Part shown: piece after piece, positions 35,981 through 44,336 of the stretch
Position numbering within the stretch: the first letter of the stretch is position 1
Layout: each line of letters starts with the position of its first letter
NCBI RefSeq assembly: GCF_025854335.1
Contig: NZ_CP107716.1
Coordinates: forward strand, 1,419,001 to 1,483,000
Direction of reading: 5' to 3'
DNA length: 64,000 nucleotides
From: Pelagibacterium flavum
GTDB lineage: Bacteria; Pseudomonadota; Alphaproteobacteria; Rhizobiales; Devosiaceae
Program-made: the position numbers and the translations under genes
The notes under the pieces: generated by a model
Databases searched by the model: none
The model's input: the letters and a program-made list of their open reading frames with translations, nothing else
Told to the model about the DNA's origin: nothing

Positions 35981-36549
35981 TGCCTTCTGTTCGATTTATT
36001 GCGCTCAATTTGCGGTCATGAGCGAGGACGTCCGAAGTAATAGGCGTATTCGACTACTCAAACGGTGGAGCGTGAACTGCTGGATCGTACGGACACGCAC
36101 CTTCCTGTCGCCGAAGCAGTGAAAAGAAAGGAGGTCCTTAGTCACAGCAACAAGCGGCGTGCGTTGATACTGGTTGGCGCTCAAAGATCGGGATATGAAC
36201 GGCGCAACCACCGTGTTCGACCTTCTCGAGCCAAAACACCCTCCCCAAGAGCTGTTGAGCTCGAGCAATCTCCCCGTCTCGGTGCTCAACGACCTCAGAA
36301 CTGTACTGCTTCGTCGCTACGTTCAAGCATATTTGAGCGACTACTTGTGCTGGCGGGGAATAGGCTCACGTCCGCTTCTGGGCAACATGGTGCGCGCCCC
36401 GAATGACCGAAATGGGGTCGGATGCGGAACGACGGCTTATCTGACACTACGGCCAGAACCGGACAGGCAGCTTGCGGCCCCCAACGAGCATTGAGAGATC
36501 CGGACGGACCACACCCGGAAAGTCATGCCTTTGTGCCAGCCGCTCGGCT
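35981..36549. other. Intergenic region with gene debris
   Basis: About 570 bases between the RraA-like gene and the flavin reductase, which converge here. No credible gene. Dispersed repeat copy E fills 36405-36481. Short frames on both strands in 36060-36400 show no known motif and may be remnants. Confidence 0.5.
36405..36481 (+). repeat. Dispersed intergenic repeat, copy E
   Basis: 77 bases, GACCGAAATGGGGTCGGATG through GCAGCTTGCGGCCCC. Shares GAAATGGGGTCG, GCGGAACG, GGCCAGAACCGGACAGGC with the family; the middle is more diverged than in copies B-D. Confidence 0.75.
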
Positions 36550-37191
36550 CTATGCAGTGTGCCACTGCTCAGGGGTGAGCGTGACGTGCTCGAACTGGTC
36601 GAAAGTTCGACTATAGGAGTGTCCGCCGAGCCGCCCGACTGCATCCATGCCAATCTGGTCGACATGCAGATTGTCGTTGACCAGGTTTTGACGCACATGG
36701 ATGCCGACGACCTCGCCCAGAACGATTTGGCGGGCTGGGCTGACTTCGAGCGTGAACATGCGTTTGCACTCAAGTGCTGTGGGTGCCTTCAGAATGCGCG
36801 GCGCGCGGACGGATAGCCCGGGGCGGGTGGCCAACCCGGCCGCCTCCAGCTCGTCGATGTCGTCATCGAACTTGATGGCACAAATCTCCATTTTTTCGAC
36901 GAGCGCGGTATCGCAAATGTGGACGATGAACTCCCCGGTATCCCGGATATTGCGGGCGGTGTCCTTGAGCGCGCCATCAGCCTTGTTCTCAATGCCAATT
37001 CCCACGATCGCAGGATCGTGGGTTAGGACATTGAAGAAGCTGAAGGGCCCCGCATTGGGTTTGCCGGCACTGCTTAAGGTGGTGACCAACGCAATGGGCC
37101 GCGGGATCACCGTGCCGATTAGCCATTTGTAGCGCTCTCGCGGCGTGAGTTCAGCAAAATCAAAGTGTCGGAAGTCCTCGCTCATACTCAT
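36550..37191 (-). CDS. Flavin reductase-like FMN-binding protein
   Basis: A 213-residue FMN-binding split-barrel protein. WLIGTVIPRPIALVTTLSSA and AGPFSFFNVLTHDPA are the family signature; HICDTALVEKM follows. Members reduce flavin with NAD(P)H for a monooxygenase, or act on their own substrates. No partner monooxygenase is adjacent. The ATG overlaps the stop of the interrupted M24 gene (ATGA), so both belonged to one minus-strand unit now cut by the IS3 element. Confidence 0.88.
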   Translation of the reverse strand: MSMSEDFRHFDFAELTPRERYKWLIGTVIPRPIALVTTLSSAGKPNAGPFSFFNVLTHDPAIVGIGIENKADGALKDTARNIRDTGEFIVHICDTALVEKMEICAIKFDDDIDELEAAGLATRPGLSVRAPRILKAPTALECKRMFTLEVSPARQIVLGEVVGIHVRQNLVNDNLHVDQIGMDAVGRLGGHSYSRTFDQFEHVTLTPEQWHTA

Positions 37192-37430
37192 GCCGCCACG
37201 CGGTACGTCTCAAGCGGCGTGTGGCGGCTGAGATTTTCAAAGCCATCTTTGGTCACCAGATAGCAATCCCCGATGTTCGCGCCAGCACTGAGTGGCTCAA
37301 GCCACTGAGCGTGCAAAACGAAGACCATTCCCTCTTCCAGCGTGTCGTAATTGTGCGAGGAGACATTGAAGCTATTTTGTGCTCCGGCCATGCCCACTGA
37401 ATAGCCCCGAGTTTCGTGGACACCCTCGGG

Positions 37431-38291
37431 TTAGTTTTCCTGCTGTCGTTCGAACTCGACGGGTGACAGCATCCCGTTCCGGACGTGCTTTCGTTTTGGG
37501 TTGTAGAACATTTCGATGTAGTCGAACACGTCCTGCCTTGCCTCTTGGCGTGTTCGATAGGTTCTGCGCCGTATCCGCTCACGCTTGAGCAGATTGAAGA
37601 AGCTTTCTGCCACAGCGTTGTCGTGGCAATTCCCCCGTCGGCTCATTGAATGCTCAAGATTGTGATGCTTGAGAAATGCTGCCCAGTCCATGCTGGTGAA
37701 CTGGGAACCCTGGTCGGAATGAATCAGGACCTTGTTCTTGGGCTTTCGACGCCACACTGCCATGAGCAAAGCCTGCAACACGACGTCGGTTGTCTGGCGG
37801 CTGTGCATTGACCAGCCGATGACACGACGTGAGAACAGGTCGATGACAACGGCCAGATAGGCAAAGCCTTCCTGGGTTCTGATGTAGGTGATGTCGGTCA
37901 CCCACGCCCTGTCTGGAGCCTCCACATCGAACTGGCGGGCCAAGGTATTGTCGACCACGATCGAGGGCCTGCCGCCATAGGAGCCGGGCCGTCGCTTGTA
38001 GCCGATCTGCGCCTTGATCCCGGCAAGCCTCGCAAGACGAGCAATGCGGTTGGCACAACTGGTCTCTCCCTGATCGAGAAGGTCGTCATGGAGCTTGCGG
38101 TAGCCATAGACCCTGCCGCTTTCCTTCCAGGCATTGCTGATGAGCTCCGTCTGACGTGCATCTTCCAACGCCCGCTTGCTCAGCGGATTCTTCAGCCACG
38201 CGTAGAAACCGCTGGGTCGGATGCGCAGGCAACGGCACATTGCCCGAACCGTGAACTGCTGGCGATGCTCGGCAATGAACGCGTATCTCAC
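37431..38291 (-). CDS. IS3-family transposase orfB (DDE integrase domain)
   Basis: A 286-residue catalytic part with HTH_21 segment (RVYGYRKLHDDLL) and rve core. DDE residues are in RAWVTDITYIRT, VLIHSDQGSQFT and NAVAESFFNLLKRE. It overlaps orfA by four bases and is expressed as an orfAB fusion through a -1 shift on a run of seven A (38321-38327 on the other strand). Confidence 0.94.
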   Translation of the reverse strand: MRYAFIAEHRQQFTVRAMCRCLRIRPSGFYAWLKNPLSKRALEDARQTELISNAWKESGRVYGYRKLHDDLLDQGETSCANRIARLARLAGIKAQIGYKRRPGSYGGRPSIVVDNTLARQFDVEAPDRAWVTDITYIRTQEGFAYLAVVIDLFSRRVIGWSMHSRQTTDVVLQALLMAVWRRKPKNKVLIHSDQGSQFTSMDWAAFLKHHNLEHSMSRRGNCHDNAVAESFFNLLKRERIRRRTYRTRQEARQDVFDYIEMFYNPKRKHVRNGMLSPVEFERQQEN

Positions 38292-38563
38292 TTTGCATCC
38301 TTGGCGAAATACGCGGTGGCTTTTTTTAAGATGTCGCGCTCCTCGGTGACGCGCGCCAGTTCCTTCTTCAGTCGCCGGATCTCTGCTGTTTGATCCACAT
38401 CGTCCGATCCCGAGGGCTTAGAGAACTTCTTTTTCCAAGCATAGAGCGAATGCGGGCTCACGCCGAGACGCTTCGAAACCTCCGCAACGGGGTATCCCCG
38501 CTCGGTAATCTGCGCGACCGCATCACGCTTGAACTCATCACTGAAATTGCCAGACCGCATCAT
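38288..38563 (-). CDS. IS3-family transposase orfA (HTH protein)
   Basis: A 91-residue protein: HTH (YPVAEVSKRLGVSPHSLYAW) and a leucine zipper (EIRRLKKELARVTEERDILK). It binds the terminal repeats. The A7 slippery run near its 3' end allows fusion with orfB. Confidence 0.93.
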   Translation of the reverse strand: MMRSGNFSDEFKRDAVAQITERGYPVAEVSKRLGVSPHSLYAWKKKFSKPSGSDDVDQTAEIRRLKKELARVTEERDILKKATAYFAKDAK

Positions 38564-39678
38564 GGCCTCCTTGCCTCAAATTTAGGGAAGAAGGCGTCCA
38601 GAAATCTAGGGGCTATTCACACAGAATGCCCGAGATTGGGATTATGGGGACCGGCGAGCGCGGGATAGATGTGATCGAGCGAGCGCCCCTTGGCTTCCCA
38701 ATCGGGCTCACTCACCTTGCCTCTGGGGATGGCGAGAGGTCCCCCGTCAGGAGCCGTGCTCCAATTGTAGGGCATAGTTCGAGCCGCCGGAGAGTCGAGC
38801 AAGCCGTTCTCGACAAACGGTGCGAACGCCGCGTTGTTAACGTCGCTCATCGACGCTCCCGGCTTGATCAACGCTTCTGCACGTTTGACGCCCTTCGTGC
38901 ACACATCGAGAACGAGCTCTTGTCGTTCTGTAATTTCACCCACAGCGATCATTCGGGCGGTCTGGGCCGTGTAGCCCTGATAAGTGACGTTGGACACATA
39001 GAGATTGACCAGATCGCCCGGTCGGACGACGCGGCCATAGGGTTTTCCGCAATGGGTGCCGTATTGGTTGATGCCGATCTGATAGCCATCGCCAGTCTCG
39101 CCGCCGCGCGCCATCTGGGCGAAGGTAAAGGCCGCCAGGATTTCCTGGTCCGACACCCCCGGCCGCGTCGCGTGATAGGCCGCCTGCGTCCCGATGGAAA
39201 TCAATTGTGCGGCGGCGCGGAACATCTCGATTTCGCGCCGCGAACGGATCTTCTGCATGCGGTCGATTATGGAATTGGCGGTCTCCATGCGAGACTTTGG
39301 CAGGTGCTCCGACAAGGCCGGCCAGAACCGGTCGGCAGTCCGGTCGCCGATGCAGCCGAACTGCCCCGCCCCGAGCCCGAGATCGCTCAGCACGTCGGCG
39401 CATGCCTTAATCGTAAGGGCCTGGGATGTCCCGGGCCGGTCGGCGTATTCGCGGCCGATTGCACCGATCTGGCGTATGTCGGCGACACCGACAGGTTCAC
39501 CCCCGGGCGGCAGGATCACAGATTGGGTGAAGAATGACAGCAGGACGGGTTCGCGGTCGGAATCCGTTGGTATGATCAATACGCCTTCACGCATCCAATC
39601 GCACACATATCGAAGATAGGCGTTCGAAATGAACGCAGCATTTCAGCGCTCCAAAAGCAGCCCAATATCACCTGTTGC

Positions 39679-39693
39679 GAACAAAACGGGAAT
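39679..39693. promoter_or_regulatory. Degenerate LexA (SOS) box upstream of the helicase
   Basis: GAAC-AAAACGG-GAAT differs at one base from the alphaproteobacterial LexA site GAAC-N7-GAAC and lies 15 bases before the helicase ATG. Weak alone; supported by the perfect site 4.6 kb downstream. Confidence 0.35.
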
Positions 39694-39708
39694 GCGGTTC
39701 GATACTGC

Positions 39709-41793
39709 ATGTCTGTCATTGATCGATTCGTCGCCACCGACACGAGCTATCTGGATGTGTTGAACACCAACCAACGCCAGGCGGTTGAGCATGGGGTAGG
39801 GGCCTCCGCACCCGGACCGTTGCTGGTGATCGCTGGCGCGGGGTCCGGCAAGACAAACACGCTGGCCCATCGTGTGGCGCATCTGATGGTCAACGGCGCC
39901 GACCCTCGACGTATGCTGCTTTTGACCTTTTCGCGCCGGGCAGCGACCGAGATGAGCCGACGTGTGGAACGCATCGCCGCGCGTGTCCTCGGAGTGGGAT
40001 CGGGCGCTGTGACTGATGCGCTGACCTGGGCGGGCACGTTCCATGGCATTGGTGCTCGGCTGCTGCGCGAACATGCCCATCAGATCGGCCTCGATCCTGC
40101 GTTCACCATCCATGATCGCGAAGACGCCGCCGATCTGATGAATCTTGTGAGGCACGAACTCAAGTTGAGCGAGACTGCCTCTCGGTTTCCGACCAAAGGC
40201 ACGTGCCTGTCGATCTACTCTCGGGTGGTCAACGCTCAGGCCGACCTTGACGAGGTGCTGGAAAAGACATTCCCGTGGTGTGCCATGTGGGGCGCCGAAC
40301 TTAGGACGTTGTTCGGTGCTTATGTCGCCGCCAAGCAGGCCCAGAACGTTCTCGATTACGATGATCTGCTGCTCTACTGGGCCGTGATGATGGATGAGCC
40401 GGCGATTGCCCAGGCCGTGTCCGACCAGTTCGACCATATCCTTGTCGATGAATATCAGGACACCAACCGGCTTCAGTCTGCGATTCTTCTGGCCATGCGC
40501 CCAAGCGGGCAGGGGCTGACGGTGGTGGGTGACGACGCCCAATCCATCTATTCGTTTCGGGCCGCTACGGTTCGAAACATTCTCGATTTCCCGGTATCGT
40601 TTTCGCCCAATGCCGAAATCGTCACGTTGGACCGCAATTATCGGTCGACCCAACCGATCCTTGCTGCGGCCAACGCGGTCATCGAGCAGGCGACCGAGCG
40701 CTTCACCAAGAACCTTTGGTCCGAGCGCCAGTCGGAGGCCAAGCCTCAGCTGGTCACTGTCCGAGATGGTGCCGACCAAGTTGCCTACATTGCCACATCC
40801 ATTCTTGAGGCGCGTGAGGCGGGCACCCCGCTCAAGGAGCAGGCTGTATTGTTCCGAACCTCCAGCCATTCAGGTCCGCTCGAGATCGAATTGACCCGCC
40901 GCAACATACCCTTCGTCAAGTTCGGCGGGCTCAAATTTCTCGATGCAGCCCACATCAAGGACATGCTGGCCGTCCTGCGCTGGGTGGAAAACCCGCGCGA
41001 TCGCGTTGCCGGCTTTCGGATGCTGCAGTTGATACCGGGAGTGGGCCCAGGCACGGCGGGGCGGGTTCTTGATGCCCTGGACACAAGTTCAGATCCGGTC
41101 TGGGCGCTCTCCGAGGTGCCTAAGCCCTTAAAGGCCGGGCAGCACTGGACCGACCTTGTCACGCTGTTTGGACGGTTGTCTGGGAAAGAGATCGCCTGGC
41201 CGCTCGAACTGTCCTATGTGCGCCAGTGGTATGAGCCGCTGCTGGAGGCCGGGTATGAAGACGCACACATTCGCACTGCCGACATCATTCAGCTCGAACA
41301 GATCGCGAGCGGGTATCCGAGCCGCGACCGCTTCCTGACCGATCTCACCCTCGATCCCCCCGACGCCACCAGCGACCAGCCGGGTGTCCCGCTTCGGGAT
41401 GAAGACTACCTCATTCTTTCGACCATTCACTCGGCCAAGGGGCAGGAGTGGAAGTCGGTCCATGTGCTCAATGTGGTCGATGGCTGTATGCCCTCGGACC
41501 TGGGCGCAGGAACGACCGAAGAGCTCGAAGAAGAGCGCCGTCTGCTCTATGTGGCCATGACTCGGGCCAAGGACGAGCTGCACCTGCTGGTGCCGCAAAA
41601 GTTCTACGTGACCCAGCAGTCGCGCCATGGCGACAGGCATCTTTATGCCCAACGCACCCGTTTCATCCCGCGGTCATTGACGCATTTGTTCGACGATGTG
41701 CTCTGGCCGCCAGTGACACCGGTGCGTGCCGATCTTGCGCCATCCCAGCCGACACGTGTTGATATCGCAGCAAAGATGCGCAGCATGTGGTGA
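39709..41793 (+). CDS. UvrD/Rep-family ATP-dependent DNA helicase
   Basis: A 694-residue SF1A helicase. Motifs in order: IAGAGSGKTNTLAHR (Walker A, ~residues 42-56), LLTFSRRAATEMSRR (Ia), HILVDEYQDTN (II), VVGDDAQSIYSFRAA (III), LDRNYRST (IV), LSTIHSAKGQEWKSV (V) and LLYVAMTRAKDEL (VI). It translocates 3'-5' on single-stranded DNA. It is close in size to UvrD but the sequence is a side branch often found as an extra copy. It begins the DNA-damage gene group. Confidence 0.93.
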   Translation: MSVIDRFVATDTSYLDVLNTNQRQAVEHGVGASAPGPLLVIAGAGSGKTNTLAHRVAHLMVNGADPRRMLLLTFSRRAATEMSRRVERIAARVLGVGSGAVTDALTWAGTFHGIGARLLREHAHQIGLDPAFTIHDREDAADLMNLVRHELKLSETASRFPTKGTCLSIYSRVVNAQADLDEVLEKTFPWCAMWGAELRTLFGAYVAAKQAQNVLDYDDLLLYWAVMMDEPAIAQAVSDQFDHILVDEYQDTNRLQSAILLAMRPSGQGLTVVGDDAQSIYSFRAATVRNILDFPVSFSPNAEIVTLDRNYRSTQPILAAANAVIEQATERFTKNLWSERQSEAKPQLVTVRDGADQVAYIATSILEAREAGTPLKEQAVLFRTSSHSGPLEIELTRRNIPFVKFGGLKFLDAAHIKDMLAVLRWVENPRDRVAGFRMLQLIPGVGPGTAGRVLDALDTSSDPVWALSEVPKPLKAGQHWTDLVTLFGRLSGKEIAWPLELSYVRQWYEPLLEAGYEDAHIRTADIIQLEQIASGYPSRDRFLTDLTLDPPDATSDQPGVPLRDEDYLILSTIHSAKGQEWKSVHVLNVVDGCMPSDLGAGTTEELEEERRLLYVAMTRAKDELHLLVPQKFYVTQQSRHGDRHLYAQRTRFIPRSLTHLFDDVLWPPVTPVRADLAPSQPTRVDIAAKMRSMW

Positions 41794-41819
41794 GTGGGGG
41801 CGCGGCACGGAAATGAGAT

Positions 41820-41850
41820 CGGACGCCACAGTTGTGCGCTTAGGCGTCCG
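41820..41850 (+). terminator. Hairpin after the helicase gene
   Basis: CGGACGCC and GGCGTCCG form a perfect 8-bp stem with a 15-base loop, 27 bases after the stop, between convergent genes. No clear T run. Confidence 0.4.
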
Positions 41851-41935
41851 GCATCGCCTGCCTACCGTGTTTTGAAACGCCAAAGGCAAGTTCTTGATGA
41901 AGCGTCTGTGCCACTGTTTTGGGCAGATGTACGGC

Positions 41936-42244
41936 CTACTTGGCCAACACAGACTTCCGCTCAACTACCTCTTCGGGTCGTCCCAGCGAGGCAATAAGAG
42001 CGCCGGTTATCCGAGAATGCAGCCCCTCAATGTGCTCGGGATCCATATGCCCATCCATCGGCGACAAAAGACGGCTGGCCATAGCCTCCCAGTCTTCAAT
42101 GGAGATGGCCTGGCCGCTCGGCATGGCTGCTGCCGTACGCAGCGCATCGACAAGAAGACTTTGAATGGACCGGACAGACAGAGGATGGAACGGCTGGACG
42201 ACATCGCCGAGGATGCTTTGCGCAGTTCGCTTCGCCCAATCCAT
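41936..42244 (-). CDS. Small hypothetical protein
   Basis: A 102-residue predicted helical protein (MDWAKRTAQSILGDVVQPF at the start), no known motif. GGGGGGC lies nine bases before the ATG, and codon use resembles its neighbours. It sits downstream of dinB on the same strand. It may be a real conserved gene; there is no functional clue. Confidence 0.5.
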   Translation of the reverse strand: MDWAKRTAQSILGDVVQPFHPLSVRSIQSLLVDALRTAAAMPSGQAISIEDWEAMASRLLSPMDGHMDPEHIEGLHSRITGALIASLGRPEEVVERKSVLAK

Positions 42245-42361
42245 GCACTGCCCCCCGGATGGTTCGAGCGATACTGGCGCATTAAAGACGTTTGCTCAAT
42301 CCCAATGCGCGTCAGCTGAGGACACGTAACTCTCGGAAGCTGCAGCATCGACGGCACGAAC

Positions 42362-43504
42362 CTACAAAGCCAAACTCAACTGCTCGGCATTATTCTCTCG
42401 CTCTGAACTCTCAGCAAAGCCTGACAGGCTTACCCCAAGCAGCCGTATGCCTTTTGCGACCGGAAACACCGGGTCGAGCAGAGCATGGGCGACGGCTTCG
42501 ACTTCACCCAGGGTCCGCAAAGCGTGCGGCATGGTGCGGCTGCGGGTGATGATTTCGAAGTCAGAATATTTGACTTTCAGGGTCAACGTGCGCCCGTAGA
42601 GCGCTTTGGCCTCGGCATGGCGCCAGACCTTGTCGATGATGGGCGCCAGTTTTTCTCTGGCTTCGGACAGCGCGTGCACATCGTCAAAGAAGGTGTTCTC
42701 GCCTCCCACCGATTTTCGAATGCGATCGGCTTTGACCCGGCGATGATCAACACCGCGGGCAATCCAGTAGTAATAGCTGCCCGATGACCGGAATTTCTCC
42801 TGCAGGAAGGGCAGGGGTTTTGCCTTGAGATCGGCTCCCGTCTGGATGCCGAGTGCTTTCATCCGCGCTGCCGTGGCCGGGCCAATGCCGTGGAATTTCT
42901 CAATCGGCAGAGTTTCGACAAACGCCGGCCCTTTCGCCGGCGTGATGACGAACTGGCCATTGGGCTTGTTGTGCCCAGACGCCATCTTGGCGAGGAACTT
43001 GTTGTAGGAGATCCCGGCAGAGGCGGTCAGACCTGTCACCTCAAAGATCCTTGCCCTGATCGCTTCGGCAATCTCGCTGGCGATCGCCATTCCTTTAAAA
43101 TTCTCGGTGACGTCGAGATAGGCCTCATCAAGCGAAAGGGGCTCGATGAGCGCGGTGTATTCTCCAAAGATTTCATGGATCTGCGCAGAGACCGATTTAT
43201 AGACCTCGAACCGTGGTTTGACGAAGATCAGCTCGGGGCATTTGCGCGCCGCTGTGACCGATGGCATGGCCGAACGGACGCCGAACTGGCGTGCCTCATA
43301 GCTGGCGGCCGCGACGACACCCCGTTTTTTCGCGCCACCCACGGCTACCGGCTTGCCACGCAGTGCGGGATCATCGCGCTGTTCGACCGAGGCAAAGAAG
43401 GCATCCATGTCGACGTGGATGATCTTGCGTATGCCGTCCTGTCCCACCTCGGGTTCGGCCACGTCCGGTGCTCCTGCTGCGTTGAGGGGACTAGCGCTCA
43501 GCAT
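42362..43504 (-). CDS. dinB: DNA polymerase IV (Y family)
   Basis: A 380-residue translesion polymerase. IIHVDMDAFFASVEQRDDP carries the first catalytic Asp; PLSLDEAYLDVTE carries the Asp-Glu pair; YNKFLAKMASGHNKP and the HhH motif KFHGIGPATAARMKALG follow. The C-terminal little-finger domain is complete, ending before a clamp-binding-like tail. It copies damaged DNA with low fidelity. It is the third gene of an operon whose promoter has a perfect LexA box. The first ~27 residues are a poorly conserved leader, so the start could be internal. Confidence 0.94.
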   Translation of the reverse strand: MLSASPLNAAGAPDVAEPEVGQDGIRKIIHVDMDAFFASVEQRDDPALRGKPVAVGGAKKRGVVAAASYEARQFGVRSAMPSVTAARKCPELIFVKPRFEVYKSVSAQIHEIFGEYTALIEPLSLDEAYLDVTENFKGMAIASEIAEAIRARIFEVTGLTASAGISYNKFLAKMASGHNKPNGQFVITPAKGPAFVETLPIEKFHGIGPATAARMKALGIQTGADLKAKPLPFLQEKFRSSGSYYYWIARGVDHRRVKADRIRKSVGGENTFFDDVHALSEAREKLAPIIDKVWRHAEAKALYGRTLTLKVKYSDFEIITRSRTMPHALRTLGEVEAVAHALLDPVFPVAKGIRLLGVSLSGFAESSERENNAEQLSLAL

Positions 43505-43727
43505 CTTGAATGAACATCAGTTCATCGCGATCGATCGTTCGCACAGTCGTATAGGGTATAGACAGCCGATACTCGCCCTTGTCAGGATCAAATATCGAAA
43601 AGCGAAAGCCCAGGATATACATGGCCAGCGCCTCCTGATCGGTCAGCTCTGGCCAGGCGCTATCGCGGCCGGCCAGCGTTATCGCATGTCGGAGTTCTGT
43701 CGGCTGTGTGATCGGGTTGGCATGCAT
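43491..43727 (-). CDS. Small conserved hypothetical protein upstream of dinB
   Basis: A 78-residue acidic protein (DSAWPELTDQEALAMYILGF; FDPDKGEYRLSIPY) without known motif. ATG 43727 overlaps the stop of the zinc-ribbon gene; GTG 43730 is an alternative. It overlaps dinB by 14 bases, so it is clearly in the dinB operon and is likely LexA-controlled. I associate similar genes with SOS loci of rhizobia, from memory. Confidence 0.7.
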   Translation of the reverse strand: MHANPITQPTELRHAITLAGRDSAWPELTDQEALAMYILGFRFSIFDPDKGEYRLSIPYTTVRTIDRDELMFIQDAER

Positions 43728-44224
43728 CACAATTGCACCATCTCGGATGGGTCACGGAATTGGGTATCATCGCCGGGCAAAATCCACCGGATGGTGGCGC
43801 CGCCGGAGTCGCATTGTGGGCATCGTGCCCAGCGCTCAAGGCGCTCGAGGCTGCACTGCCGACCGTGCGTGCCGACAAGCGTCGTCCGATCCAAAGCGAC
43901 GGCAGGGCAGGCTCGAACCCGTTTGAACGCATAGTGCCGGCGCTGACACACAAGGACTGGGCGCCAGCCCTTGTCCTGCGCATCAGAGAGCTTCGCCCAG
44001 TAGGTAACCGGTGTCGGCTGCACAAAGGCCGTGCACTGGTTCCTCGCGACCGAGGGGCAACCGCCATCCTCGGCGACGCGCTTTAGGAGATCGGCTATGG
44101 TGATCATGCCAAACCGGCGCACGGCGGTGTGCAGCTGCATCTGGCCCCGCCGGTTGCACTGGACGCATTCGATAACCAGAAGCGGAGGTCCAAACGCTGC
44201 AATGGTGTCGGTTTGTTTGAACAT
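43727..44224 (-). CDS. Zinc-ribbon-like protein in the dinB operon (LexA-boxed family)
   Basis: A 165-residue protein. The N-terminal half has the pattern ECVQCNRRGQMQLH…FG…ADLLKRVAEDGGC, which is shared with the protein at 51521 (VQCNLCRRNGQYRLARL…LLAADC). The C-terminal half has further cysteines (ARCPQCDSGG), likely a second zinc ribbon. Both genes of this family in the window start just downstream of a GAAC-N7-GAAC site. Cytoplasmic; probably nucleic-acid binding, by inference from the ribbon and the operon. Function unknown. Confidence 0.75.
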   Translation of the reverse strand: MFKQTDTIAAFGPPLLVIECVQCNRRGQMQLHTAVRRFGMITIADLLKRVAEDGGCPSVARNQCTAFVQPTPVTYWAKLSDAQDKGWRPVLVCQRRHYAFKRVRACPAVALDRTTLVGTHGRQCSLERLERWARCPQCDSGGATIRWILPGDDTQFRDPSEMVQL

Positions 44225-44268
44225 GTCGTTTTCGATTCACAGCGACGAGACCGCGAGTCATAAGACGA

Positions 44269-44283
44269 GAACAAAGATAGAAC
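44269..44283. promoter_or_regulatory. LexA (SOS) box, divergent promoter of the dinB operon and yedK
   Basis: GAAC-AAAGATA-GAAC is a perfect match to the alphaproteobacterial LexA site (GTTC-N7-GTTC on the other strand). It is 45 bases from the zinc-ribbon start and 54 bases from yedK, so it can control both directions. Confidence 0.85.
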
Positions 44284-44336
44284 AAGATTGCACTGCGCGC
44301 ATTTTTAAGATGTGATCAGAGCGCAAGGAGGCGATC

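Larger units (their letters stand above)
37398..38619 (-). mobile_element. IS3-family insertion sequence, 1222 bp
   Basis: Terminal inverted repeats begin TGAATAGCCCC on both ends and continue as (G/T)AG(T/A)TTTC(G/T)TGGAC. A 3-bp CAC duplication flanks the element (37395-37397, 38620-38622). It has the usual orfA and orfB. It splits the M24 gene; exact removal restores that frame. Confidence 0.92.
37188..39642 (-). pseudogene. M24 (creatinase/aminopeptidase P fold) hydrolase, split by IS3 element
   Basis: The N-terminal part (39642-38623) and C-terminal part (37394-37188) encode one M24 protein. Removing the IS with one CAC copy gives an unbroken frame across the junction (NLGHSV-GMAGAQNS). 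The fold motif histidine (GHSVG) is present, but the metal ligands of aminopeptidases are replaced: GDLVNLYVSN and YTAQTAR lack both Asp, and VLHAQ lacks the Glu. This resembles metal-free creatinase-type hydrolases. The 5' end is also incomplete: the frame is open to 39642 (AAFISNAYLRY) with no ATG, only GTG 39606, so residues before it were lost near the helicase gene border. Confidence 0.85.

Noticed and set aside
36138..36326. Minus-strand frame of 62 residues between the RraA-like gene and flavin reductase
   Set aside because: No start site or motif; likely remnant or chance.
39643..40869. 408-residue minus-strand open frame inside the helicase gene
   Set aside because: It is the mirror of a clear UvrD-like helicase with all motifs, and its translation has no recognisable domain.
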